A stretch of DNA of 64,000 bases from Clostridia bacterium (GTDB lineage: Bacteria > Bacillota > Clostridia > Oscillospirales > Acutalibacteraceae), in contig CAAEIG010000102.1 of NCBI GenBank assembly GCA_900755895.1, positions 62,001 through 126,000 of the forward strand, in the 5' to 3' direction. Of this stretch, positions 45,220-53,092 are shown in pieces; the first letter of the stretch is position 1; every line of letters begins with the position of its first letter. The notes below the pieces were generated by a model, which made no database searches, was not told the origin of the DNA, and was given only the letters and a program-made list of their open reading frames with translations. The position numbers and the translations under genes were made by a program.

Positions 45220-46404
45220 ATGAAAAAGCTGTTTACATCCGAATCCGTCACTGAGGGTCATCCCGACAAAGTCTGCGATCAGATTTCTGACGCTGTGCTG
45301 GACGCTATTCTTGAGCAGGACACCGAGGCTCATGTTGCCTGTGAGACTACGGCAACGACTGGTGTCATCCATGTTATGGGAGAGATCACCACTTCCTGCT
45401 ATGTGGATATTCCCGCTGTAGTTCGTCAGGTGGTCAAGGACATTGGCTATGATGATCCCAAGTGTGGGTTTGACGGCAATACCTGCGGTGTGCTCACTTC
45501 CATCGACACCCAGTCTCCCGACATTGCCATGGGCGTCAACCAGTCTTTGGAAGCCAAAAATGGCGAGACTGACGAGAATAGTCTCACCGGCGCAGGAGAC
45601 CAGGGCATGATGTTTGGTTACGCATGTGACGAGACTCCTGAGCTGATGCCTTTGGCTATTTCGCTCAGTCACAAGCTGGCAAAGCAGCTGGCTAAGGTCC
45701 GCAAGGATGGCACCTTGAAGTATCTCCGTCCTGACGGTAAAACTCAAGTCACTGTGGAGTACAATGACGGCAAAATCACCCGTGTGGATGCCATTGTCAT
45801 CTCCACTCAGCACGATGAAGATGTTAAGATGGACAAGCTGAAGAAAGACTTGGTGAAGTTTGTCATTAAGCCTGTGGTTCCTGCCGAGCTGGTGGATCAG
45901 AACACTCGCATCTATATCAATCCCACCGGTCGTTTTGTCATTGGTGGTCCTGTGGGTGATAGCGGTCTGACTGGCCGTAAAATCATTGTGGACACCTATG
46001 GCGGATATGGCCGTCATGGCGGCGGCGCTTTCTCCGGTAAGGACCCCACCAAGGTGGACCGTTCCGCAGCTTATGCAGCCCGCTGGGTTGCCAAGAATAT
46101 CGTGGCTGCCGGTCTGGCCAGCCGCTGCGAGATCGAGCTTGCCTATGCCATTGGTGTGGCACGGCCTGTCTCGGTGATGGTGGACACTTTTGGCACTGGT
46201 AAAGTCAGCGATGAGTGCTTGGCTGATGCTGTGCAGAAGGTCTTTGACCTGCGTCCCACTGCCATTATCAAGGAGTTGGACCTGCGCCGTCCCATCTATC
46301 GTCAGCTGGCCGCTTATGGTCACATGGGCCGTGAGGACCTGGATGTGCCGTGGGAGAAGAAAAACCGCACCGAAGCGCTGCTCCGGGCTGTGGCAAATCA
46401 GTAA
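45220..46404 (+). CDS. metK: S-adenosylmethionine synthetase
   Basis: MetK makes SAM from methionine and ATP. The 394-residue protein shows ESVTEGHPDKVCDQISD, TGVIHVMGEI, GAGDQGMMFGYA, GGPVGDSGLTGRKIIVDTYGG and GGGAFSGKDPTKVDRSAAY. GGAAAGGGGAA precedes ATG 45220. Expression is controlled by the SAM-I riboswitch and terminator immediately upstream. Confidence 0.98.
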   Translation: MKKLFTSESVTEGHPDKVCDQISDAVLDAILEQDTEAHVACETTATTGVIHVMGEITTSCYVDIPAVVRQVVKDIGYDDPKCGFDGNTCGVLTSIDTQSPDIAMGVNQSLEAKNGETDENSLTGAGDQGMMFGYACDETPELMPLAISLSHKLAKQLAKVRKDGTLKYLRPDGKTQVTVEYNDGKITRVDAIVISTQHDEDVKMDKLKKDLVKFVIKPVVPAELVDQNTRIYINPTGRFVIGGPVGDSGLTGRKIIVDTYGGYGRHGGGAFSGKDPTKVDRSAAYAARWVAKNIVAAGLASRCEIELAYAIGVARPVSVMVDTFGTGKVSDECLADAVQKVFDLRPTAIIKELDLRRPIYRQLAAYGHMGREDLDVPWEKKNRTEALLRAVANQ

Positions 46405-46414
46405 AGGAAAGTTT

Positions 46415-46439
46415 GGCGGGCTTACGGGCCCGCCTTTTT
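46415..46439 (+). terminator. Rho-independent terminator after metK
   Basis: GGCGGGC pairs with GCCCGCC around TTACGG, followed by TTTTTC. Confidence 0.88.
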
Positions 46440-46500
46440 CTTGGGTGGAAAAGCACCCCCCACTGGCTGGGGCATAAGCTGGAAGAGGGAGGTGGCATAG

Positions 46501-46839
46501 ATGGAACTGCTGATTTGGAGTGTTGGAATTGCCCTGGCGGCTCTAGGTTTGGTGGAGTTGGTGCGCATGGGAGTCTTTTGGCTGCTGCGGCCCAGGGGAA
46601 AGGTAAAGGCGGCTTTCTTTGTGATGCCAGAAGGTGCGGATGACTGTGAGTTTCTCATCCGGGCTGGGATGGCCCGGTTGCAGTGGATGGATTGGAGAGG
46701 CTGCCAGCTTGTCTGCGTCGTAGGGGAGGAAGACCAGGGCTCCCAGGCGATTTGCGGAGTGCTGCAGCGGAGATACCCGGATTTGCGGCTATGCAAAAAA
46801 GACGATTTGGTGTATGATAGTATGCAGGAAGATACATAA
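46501..46839 (+). CDS. Small membrane-anchored protein of unknown function
   Basis: The 112-residue protein has one N-terminal hydrophobic segment (about 4-31) and a cytosolic-type tail with alternating alpha/beta character. The tail carries scattered Cys and the stretch CQLVCVVGEEDQGSQAIC. I do not recognise the family. GGGAGGTGG precedes ATG 46501. The stop lies 20 bases before the recD2 start, so it is probably cotranscribed with recD2. It is not a shadow of another gene, since its frame and ribosome binding site fit. Confidence 0.65.
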   Translation: MELLIWSVGIALAALGLVELVRMGVFWLLRPRGKVKAAFFVMPEGADDCEFLIRAGMARLQWMDWRGCQLVCVVGEEDQGSQAICGVLQRRYPDLRLCKKDDLVYDSMQEDT

Positions 46840-46859
46840 CCGGGGATGGTGGAAAGGAA

Positions 46860-49073
46860 TTGGCAGAAGAACAGAATGCCCTGTTGGAGCTATCCGGCTG
46901 GGTGGATCACGTGGTCTATCACAACGATAAAAACCAATATACCGTTTTAATGCTGAACACGGACGAGGGCGAAGTGACTGTGGTCGGTGCGTTTCCCTAT
47001 GTCAGTGATGGGGAAGAGCTGCACATTTTTGGAACCTGGGATAGTCATCCCTCTTTTGGGGATCAGTTTAAGGCACAGACCTTTGAGCGTGCCCGACCTG
47101 CCACCACAGCTGCCATGTTGAAATATCTGTCCTCAGGGGCAGTGAAGGGAATTGGCAAAGCCATGGCCCAGCGCATTGTCCAAGAGTTTGGGGAATCCGC
47201 CTTGGAGGTCATGGAGAACGATCCCACCCGCCTTGCGCAGATCAAGGGGATCACGGTGGAAAAGGCCAAGGAGATCAGCGATGAGCTCAAACGCGTTCAT
47301 GGTATTCGGGAGCTGATGATGTTCCTAGGAGCCTATGGCGTCCGGCCGGAGCAGACGGTTTTGGTTTGGAAGCAATACGGCGACAGCGCCATTGCCTGTG
47401 TCCAAGAGGATCCCTATTGCCTTTGTGGAGAAGGCATTGATATCAGCTTTACCATTGCAGATTCTGTGGCGGAGAGCATGGAGAAACCCAGGGACGATAT
47501 GGGCCGTGTCCAGGCAGGGATCCTGTATGTGCTGCGCCATAACCTGAACAATGGCCATATCTGTCTGCCCTTGGATAAGGTGCGTGCGGCAGCCAGCCAG
47601 ATTTTAGGCGTGGATCCGGAGACGGTGCAGGACGGGATCTACACACTGTGCCAGTCCTTTGCCCTGGTGTGTGAGGAGATCGGTGACAAGGAATTCCTGT
47701 TTCTTCAAAAGCAGCACAGTACAGAGGCGTACATAGCTGCTCGTATGAAGACTATGTTGGGGATGCCTCCCCACGCAATCGGCGGAGCTCAAGAGAAAAT
47801 TGCTGCCATTGAACAGGAAAAATCCATCCACTACGCAGACAAGCAAAAGGAAGCCATCTGTGCAGCTCTGGAACAGGGTATCCTTATTCTCACTGGTGGC
47901 CCCGGAACAGGTAAGACGACCACGCTAAACGCCATCATTCACCTGCTGAAATCAGCGGGTGAGAAGGTGTTTTTGGCAGCGCCCACAGGACGGGCAGCCA
48001 AGCGTATGAGTGAGGTCACTGGAGAGGAAGCCAAGACCATCCACCGTATGCTGCAGGTGGACTGGGATGAGCAGGACAATCCAGTGTTCACTCGAAATGA
48101 GCGCAATCCCCTGGAGTGTGATTGCCTTGTAATTGACGAGCTCTCCATGGTGGACTCCTATCTTTTTGAAAGTGTGCTGCGTGCATTGCCCTTCTCCTGC
48201 CGGCTGGTTCTGGTGGGGGATGCGGACCAGTTGCCCAGTGTGGGACCCGGTAATGTGCTGGGGGACTTGATGGCATCGGGATTATTTCCCACTGTGCAGT
48301 TGAAGGAGATCTTCCGCCAATCTCAGGAAAGCCTCATTGTGATGAGTGCTCACCGAATTGTGGAGGGGAAGATGCCGGAGTTGCGGCGTCATGACAGCGA
48401 CTTTTTCTTCCTGCCTCAAACAGACCCGGAGAAAGCGGCCCAGTTGATTGTATCCCTCTGTGCCCAGCGATTGCCTAGAAGCTATGGGTATTCCAGTGTG
48501 TCGGATATTCAAGTGTTGTGCCCAGGACGAAAGGGAGAACTGGGTACCACAGAGCTAAACCCTCTGTTGCGAGAGGCCATCAATCCGCCCATGTCGGGTA
48601 AGAAAGAGGCAAAAGTGGGAGGAACCTTGTTCCGGGAGGGGGACAAGGTGATGCAGATTCGCAACGACTACAATTTATCCTGGACCCGGGATGACGATAT
48701 TCCTGGGGAAGGTGTGTTCAATGGGGACATGGGTGTCATAACGGAGATTGACCGAGTGGCAAAGGTTATCCATGTCCATATTGATGATAAGGACGTGCTC
48801 TACGAGTTTGACTGCGCCGCCAACGAGCTGGAACTGGCCTACGCTGTGACAGTCCACAAGAGCCAGGGTAATGAGTTCCCCGCAGTGGTGATCCCGGTGT
48901 TGAAGCCAGCCAAGCAGCTTTGCTATCGGAACCTGCTCTATACAGGTGTGACCCGTGCCAAGCAATTGTTGATCCTGGTGGGGCAGCGAGGGGTAATTGA
49001 CGCCATGATCGAAAACAATCGGAAGACCCGGCGGTATACGGGACTGAAATATTTCCTGGAAAGGGAAGCGTAA
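46860..49073 (+). CDS. recD2: ATP-dependent RecD2-type DNA helicase
   Basis: This SF1B 5'-3' helicase has 737 residues, the usual RecD2 length. It has an OB-like N-domain (DHVVYHNDKNQYTVLML), paired helix-hairpin-helix repeats, Walker A GGPGTGKTTT near residues 346-355, motif II DELSM, and the late motif VTVHKSQGNEFPAV. In other Firmicutes RecD2 acts in repair and replication-fork handling without RecBC. The start is TTG 46860 with GGAAAGGA upstream; no in-frame ATG precedes the conserved start. A HAD gene follows after 30 bases. Confidence 0.93.
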   Translation: MAEEQNALLELSGWVDHVVYHNDKNQYTVLMLNTDEGEVTVVGAFPYVSDGEELHIFGTWDSHPSFGDQFKAQTFERARPATTAAMLKYLSSGAVKGIGKAMAQRIVQEFGESALEVMENDPTRLAQIKGITVEKAKEISDELKRVHGIRELMMFLGAYGVRPEQTVLVWKQYGDSAIACVQEDPYCLCGEGIDISFTIADSVAESMEKPRDDMGRVQAGILYVLRHNLNNGHICLPLDKVRAAASQILGVDPETVQDGIYTLCQSFALVCEEIGDKEFLFLQKQHSTEAYIAARMKTMLGMPPHAIGGAQEKIAAIEQEKSIHYADKQKEAICAALEQGILILTGGPGTGKTTTLNAIIHLLKSAGEKVFLAAPTGRAAKRMSEVTGEEAKTIHRMLQVDWDEQDNPVFTRNERNPLECDCLVIDELSMVDSYLFESVLRALPFSCRLVLVGDADQLPSVGPGNVLGDLMASGLFPTVQLKEIFRQSQESLIVMSAHRIVEGKMPELRRHDSDFFFLPQTDPEKAAQLIVSLCAQRLPRSYGYSSVSDIQVLCPGRKGELGTTELNPLLREAINPPMSGKKEAKVGGTLFREGDKVMQIRNDYNLSWTRDDDIPGEGVFNGDMGVITEIDRVAKVIHVHIDDKDVLYEFDCAANELELAYAVTVHKSQGNEFPAVVIPVLKPAKQLCYRNLLYTGVTRAKQLLILVGQRGVIDAMIENNRKTRRYTGLKYFLEREA

Positions 49074-49103
49074 AAAGCCCCTTTTTGGAAAGGGGGAAGT
49101 TTC

Positions 49104-49811
49104 TTGATAAAAGCAGTGGTGTTTGACGGGTATGGAACCCTCTTTGATACAGGGACGGGTTCCGTGGATGCCGTCCGGGATATTTTGCTTTTAAACGGGC
49201 ATCCGGAGCTTTCCCCAGAGAGCTTTTACAGCGAATGGAAGGTGTTACACCAATTCCATATGGATCACTTACCGGAGTTCCGCAACGAAAGGGAGATCTA
49301 CGCTTTGGACCTGGAGGAGCTGTACCGGAGGTACGGCTTTTCCAGAGATCCCAGAAGTGATGTCCAGGTGATGCTCCGTATCCAGGGAAAGCGCAGGATT
49401 TTTCCCGAGGTTCCCAAGGCGCTGAAAAGTTTGGAGAGCCGGTTCCTTTTAGCGGTGGGATCCACCACGGATACGGCTCCCTTGTTGGAGGATTTGCAGC
49501 GAGGCAAACTTTCTTTTGCATCGTCTCGTATTTTCACTTCGGAGTCCTTGCAGGTTTATAAACCCAAGAGAGCCTTTTATGAGGCCATACTGGAAAGTTT
49601 GAGGGTAGCTCCTGGGGAGACGCTGTTTGTTGGGGATTCCCTGGTAAATGATATTCAAGGCCCCCAGAGCGTGGGAATGAGGACCTGTTGGATCAATCGG
49701 AAAGGGAAGGCGACAGGGGACATTCACCCGGACTATCAGCTGGAAACTTTGGAAGGACTACCCGCTCTTGTTTTGAATCTTACAAACGGAAGAACCCCCG
49801 CTGCAGGATAA
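49104..49811 (+). CDS. HAD-family hydrolase (haloacid dehalogenase-like)
   Basis: The 235-residue HAD protein has motif I FDGYGTLFD, which carries Tyr in place of the usual second Asp as in DxYxT haloacid-dehalogenase types. Motif II is VGSTT, motif III is KPKRAF, and motif IV is VGDSLVNDIQG. The substrate is unknown, but phosphoester or haloacid chemistry is plausible. TTG 49104 is the likely start, with GGGGGAAG upstream. Probably part of the recD2 transcript. Confidence 0.85.
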   Translation: MIKAVVFDGYGTLFDTGTGSVDAVRDILLLNGHPELSPESFYSEWKVLHQFHMDHLPEFRNEREIYALDLEELYRRYGFSRDPRSDVQVMLRIQGKRRIFPEVPKALKSLESRFLLAVGSTTDTAPLLEDLQRGKLSFASSRIFTSESLQVYKPKRAFYEAILESLRVAPGETLFVGDSLVNDIQGPQSVGMRTCWINRKGKATGDIHPDYQLETLEGLPALVLNLTNGRTPAAG

Positions 49812-49842
49812 TTCTCCCTTGGCAGCGGGGGGTTCTTATTTT
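49790..49842. terminator. Terminator between the HAD and acetyltransferase genes
   Basis: AGAACCCCCGCTGC pairs with GCAGCGGGGGGTTCT across a loop of about 20 bases, with one bulged G, followed by TATTTTAG. It overlaps the stops of both convergent genes. Confidence 0.8.
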
Positions 49843-50393
49843 AGAAATTTAGCCATGACATAGAGGTCCCGGTAAGTACCATCGGACATTTTCGCCTCAC
49901 GGTGAAGGGTCCCCTCTACCACAAAACCCTGGCTCAAATAGAGCGAGATGGCGGAGGTATTTAGCGTGTCCACATCAAGACAGAGCTTCTCAATACCTTG
50001 GGCGCGGCACCAGTTCTCCTGAATTTGCAGCATCCTTCTGGCGAGCCCTTGCCGCTGGAAGTCTTTGCGCACGGAAATACCAAGAGTTGCCCGGTGGCAA
50101 TAGCGGTTCCGCTCAGTGGAGTAGCGGCAGTTGCAGCTTCCTGCCATTTGGCCGTCCTCAGCCTGCACCAGAAGAGAGAGGTGGGTGGTGGAATCCACTA
50201 GGCTCTGGAGCAGTTCCGTTTCATGCTCCAAGGTAGTTTTTGCGGCAAACTCTCCAGGTTCCATGGAGAGAAAGGTGGATTCCTCATTTACCAGGCTCAT
50301 ATAGCGAATCACTTCCGCAGCATCATCGCCTGTAGCGTTTCGAATGGTGAATTTTTGTGTTTTTCCTTGATAAAGTTCCTCGTAACGTGCCAT
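49836..50393 (-). CDS. GNAT-family acetyltransferase (paralogue 1)
   Basis: The 185-residue GNAT protein has the acetyl-CoA binding motif A (GISVRKDFQRQGLARRML) and a beta6/7 end (ISLYLSQGFVVEGTL). It is close to RimJ/RimL-like N-acetyltransferases. ATG 50393 with GGGAGG upstream, reading the minus strand, is preferred over the longer start at 50408. It is about half identical, without gaps, to the next minus-strand gene, so the two arose by tandem duplication. The substrate is unknown. Confidence 0.88.
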   Translation of the reverse strand: MARYEELYQGKTQKFTIRNATGDDAAEVIRYMSLVNEESTFLSMEPGEFAAKTTLEHETELLQSLVDSTTHLSLLVQAEDGQMAGSCNCRYSTERNRYCHRATLGISVRKDFQRQGLARRMLQIQENWCRAQGIEKLCLDVDTLNTSAISLYLSQGFVVEGTLHREAKMSDGTYRDLYVMAKFLK

Positions 50394-50445
50394 CCTTCTG
50401 CCTCCCATGTCGTAAAAAATACAGGTTCTGTACCAGCTCTTGAGT

Positions 50446-51003
50446 TTATTGGAGGAGTTTTCCCATCACATAAAGATGTCGATAGGAACCATTTGCCATC
50501 TTTATTTGATTCAAAAGGGTTCCTTCCACAGTGAAGCCTTGACGAAGATAAAGCCCTATGGCAGGCAAGTTGGCAGTGTCCACTTCTAGGCAAAGTTTTT
50601 CCACTCCCTGGCTTTTGGCCCATGCCTCTTGGACCTCCATGAGGCGTCTGCCAAGTCCTTGGCGCCAGTAGTCTTTTCTCACAGAGATATCTAACACGGC
50701 TGTATGACGGAGACGCTGTCGATCTCCAGGGTATTCGCACCGACAATTTCCTGCGATTTCTCCGGTCTCGCTGATCGCAATGAGGAGTTGGCGATCTTGG
50801 CTTTGAGCGATGGAATCCAAGTAGATTTGTTCCTTCTCCACGGGGTAGCTTCGTTCAAACTCTCCGGGTTCCATGCTTAAGAAGGTGGTTTCCTGATTCA
50901 CTTGGATCATATAGGAAATCAGGACCTGTGCGTCACTGCCTGTGGCGTTTCGAATGATGAATGTTTGGCTTTTTCCCTGAAAGATCTCTTCATAATGAGC
51001 CAT
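50446..51003 (-). CDS. GNAT-family acetyltransferase (paralogue 2)
   Basis: The same length (185 residues) and domain plan as its neighbour downstream: VLDISVRKDYWRQGLGRRLM is motif A and AIGLYLRQGFTVEGTL the following element. Shared N-terminus MAxYEExxQGK. AAGGAGG precedes ATG 51003 on the minus strand. It is the first gene of the pair and has its own promoter; the two are 52 bases apart. Confidence 0.88.
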   Translation of the reverse strand: MAHYEEIFQGKSQTFIIRNATGSDAQVLISYMIQVNQETTFLSMEPGEFERSYPVEKEQIYLDSIAQSQDRQLLIAISETGEIAGNCRCEYPGDRQRLRHTAVLDISVRKDYWRQGLGRRLMEVQEAWAKSQGVEKLCLEVDTANLPAIGLYLRQGFTVEGTLLNQIKMANGSYRHLYVMGKLLQ

Positions 51004-51034
51004 GGTTTTGACCTCCTTCATAAGTTTGTCAAAA

Positions 51035-51063
51035 AGTATAGCATAGGCAGGGGAGAAACACAA
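51035..51063 (-). promoter_or_regulatory. SigA-type promoter for the acetyltransferase pair
   Basis: Read on the minus strand: TTGTGT (complement of 51058-51063), a 17-base spacer and TATACT (complement of 51035-51040), 31 bases before ATG 51003. It is back-to-back with the mreB-like promoter. Confidence 0.6.
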
Positions 51064-51081
51064 GGAAATCCTTTCCCAAGG

Positions 51082-51110
51082 TTGAAAAAAACAGTCTGTT
51101 GTATTATAAT
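51082..51110 (+). promoter_or_regulatory. SigA-type promoter for the MreB-like gene
   Basis: TTGAAA (51082-51087), a 17-base spacer and TATAAT (51105-51110), 63 bases before ATG 51174. Confidence 0.7.
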
Positions 51111-51173
51111 AAAAAAGAATAGCGGTTTTCGAACTGAATTCTGGGAATTTGTGCGTAAGGATGATTGATAAGG

Positions 51174-52199
51174 ATGATAGGAACCGATATCGCCATTGAT
51201 CTGGGGACCTCCCGGTTCAAAATATATTTGGACGGCAAAGGAATTGTCGTCAGCGAACCCTCCATTATAGCCGTGGACAACCTGACCGACGAGGTTATCG
51301 CCATTGGAGGGGACGCCTATGACATGCTGGGCCGCACCTCAGAGCGGATCACCGTATCCCGTCCCTTGAGCAACGGCGTGATCTCCGATTTTTCCATGGC
51401 GGAACAGCTCATCAGCTACTACTTAAAGCAGATTGCTCCCAGCCGGGTGTTTATGCCCCGGGTGGTGGTCAGTGTTCCCTGTAATGTGACTGAGGTGGAG
51501 AAGAGAGCTGTGGTGGAAGCCATTACAGCCGCAGGTGTCCGCAAGGTCTGCCTGATTGAGGAGCCGGTAGCCGCAGCTATTGGCGCTGGCGTGGATATCG
51601 CGGTACCCCATGGCACTATGATTGTGGATATTGGTGAGGGAGCCACGGATATGGCAGTCATCTCACTAAATGGCATTGCTGTAGCAAACTCTTGTAATAT
51701 TGCTGGTGCGGATTTCAATGATGCCATCATCAAGTATGTCCGCAAGAAGTACAACCTTTTGATTGGGGATCGCACCGCTGAGGAAGCCAAGATCGCCATT
51801 GGCTGTGCTTATCCCCGTAAGAAGCTGCTTCGCTACACGCTGAAGGGGCGCAACGCCATGTCCGGTTTGCCTGAGACCACGGAGATGAACTCTGACGAGA
51901 TGATTGAGGCATTGATTGAGCCCGCCATCTCCATTATCCGCACAGTTCAGGCCACGTTGGAGCAAACTCCTCCGGAGCTGCTGGCGGATATCTTCACCGA
52001 TGGCATTTATTTGACAGGTGGTTCCGCAAACCTATACGGCTTCGCCACCCTGCTCTCCAAAAAGACGAAGATCCCCGTGGTTACCTTTGAAAACCCGGAG
52101 AACTGCGTGGTGCTGGGGGCGGGGAAGGCGATCAAGTATATTGATAAGATCGACGGCCGCGCCCACGGGAAGCTGAATCCTTTGGTGGCTTATTCTTAA
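51174..52199 (+). CDS. Divergent MreB/Mbl-like actin-family protein
   Basis: The 341-residue protein has the MreB/Mbl fold. The N-terminal nucleotide loop is IDLGTSRFKIY (normally GTANT), phosphate-2 region MIVDIGEGATDMAVISL (normally DIGGGTTE), and late YLTGGSANLYGF (normally LTGGGALL). MreB-type filaments guide wall synthesis for rod shape. The departures from consensus suggest an MreBH-like paralogue rather than the main MreB. mreC and mreD are not adjacent; flanking genes are acetyltransferases and a HAD phosphatase. ATG 51174 has TAAGGAT upstream. Confidence 0.85.
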   Translation: MIGTDIAIDLGTSRFKIYLDGKGIVVSEPSIIAVDNLTDEVIAIGGDAYDMLGRTSERITVSRPLSNGVISDFSMAEQLISYYLKQIAPSRVFMPRVVVSVPCNVTEVEKRAVVEAITAAGVRKVCLIEEPVAAAIGAGVDIAVPHGTMIVDIGEGATDMAVISLNGIAVANSCNIAGADFNDAIIKYVRKKYNLLIGDRTAEEAKIAIGCAYPRKKLLRYTLKGRNAMSGLPETTEMNSDEMIEALIEPAISIIRTVQATLEQTPPELLADIFTDGIYLTGGSANLYGFATLLSKKTKIPVVTFENPENCVVLGAGKAIKYIDKIDGRAHGKLNPLVAYS

Positions 52200-52214
52200 A
52201 TAATTAAAGCTTGC

Positions 52215-52250
52215 AAAAAAGAACGGACTGGAATTTCCAGTCCGTTTTTT
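52215..52250. terminator. Bidirectional terminator between the MreB-like and HAD genes
   Basis: AACGGACTGG pairs with CCAGTCCGTT around AATTT. A-run on the left (52215-52220) and T-run on the right (52245-52250) let it serve both strands. Confidence 0.9.
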
Positions 52251-52269
52251 GCGTCTCTATTCCGTAGGA

Positions 52270-53076
52270 TCAGTCCTTGAGCTGGGACTCTTTCAAAATT
52301 CCAAAGTGGAGCAAGGCGTTCTTCACACCATCTTGATTCACCGAGGTGGTGACGTAGTCCGCAGCAGCTTTTGCCTCGTCCACGCCATTGCCCATAGCAA
52401 CCCCGATGCCGGCCCAGCTCAACATTTTCGCGTCGTTGGGACCGTCACCAAAGACCATAATCTCCTCCTGCTTCCAGCCGTAGTGGGCGGCTACTGCGGC
52501 AATGCCCACTTCTTTTCCACCTTTGTCGGGGATGATATCTGCGATACCATGACCAGATCCCGTAATGTCAATGTGGTGCAAAGGAGACAGTCGTTTGTAT
52601 TCCTCAGGCAGTATGTACGCCAGGAACTGGAGCACTGGGTGAGTGTCCAACCGGGCAATGTCATAGGGCCCAGGGGCGGGAAGTCCGGCCCAGGCGAAGT
52701 GATCTCGAATTACTGGGGAATCCTGCACGTAGAAGCACTGGTCCTCTTCAATAATCAAACAGGGGAAGGGGGCCGGGTCTTTGTCAATCATTGCGATCAG
52801 AGTGCGAATGTCCTCCGGGTCGTGGGCCATACGATGAAGTACATTGCCTTCCCGGTCAGCGGCCAGCTGACCGTTTAAGGTGATGTATCCGTCAAAGTGA
52901 AAGTAATCCTCCATAAAAGCGGTCATGGCCGGAAAGCGTCCAGTGGCCACAAAAACTCGAATGCCCTGATTATGCAAAGCGTGAAGACACGCACGGGTGG
53001 AAGATGGCATGGTGGTGCCGTTCTCTCCATGGTGCAAAAGTGTGCCGTCAACATCAAAGAAAATGGCTTTTACCAT
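52270..53076 (-). CDS. Cof-type HAD-IIB phosphatase
   Basis: The 268-residue protein has HAD motif I FFDVDGTLL, motif II VATGR, and the C-terminal FGDGPNDAKMLSWAG of Cof-type sugar- or nucleotide-phosphate phosphatases. ATG 53076 with AAGGGAG upstream is preferred over a longer start. murC lies 16 bases upstream, so the two are probably an operon. The substrate is unknown. Confidence 0.92.
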   Translation of the reverse strand: MVKAIFFDVDGTLLHHGENGTTMPSSTRACLHALHNQGIRVFVATGRFPAMTAFMEDYFHFDGYITLNGQLAADREGNVLHRMAHDPEDIRTLIAMIDKDPAPFPCLIIEEDQCFYVQDSPVIRDHFAWAGLPAPGPYDIARLDTHPVLQFLAYILPEEYKRLSPLHHIDITGSGHGIADIIPDKGGKEVGIAAVAAHYGWKQEEIMVFGDGPNDAKMLSWAGIGVAMGNGVDEAKAAADYVTTSVNQDGVKNALLHFGILKESQLKD

Positions 53077-53092
53077 GGCTCGCTCCCTTCTT

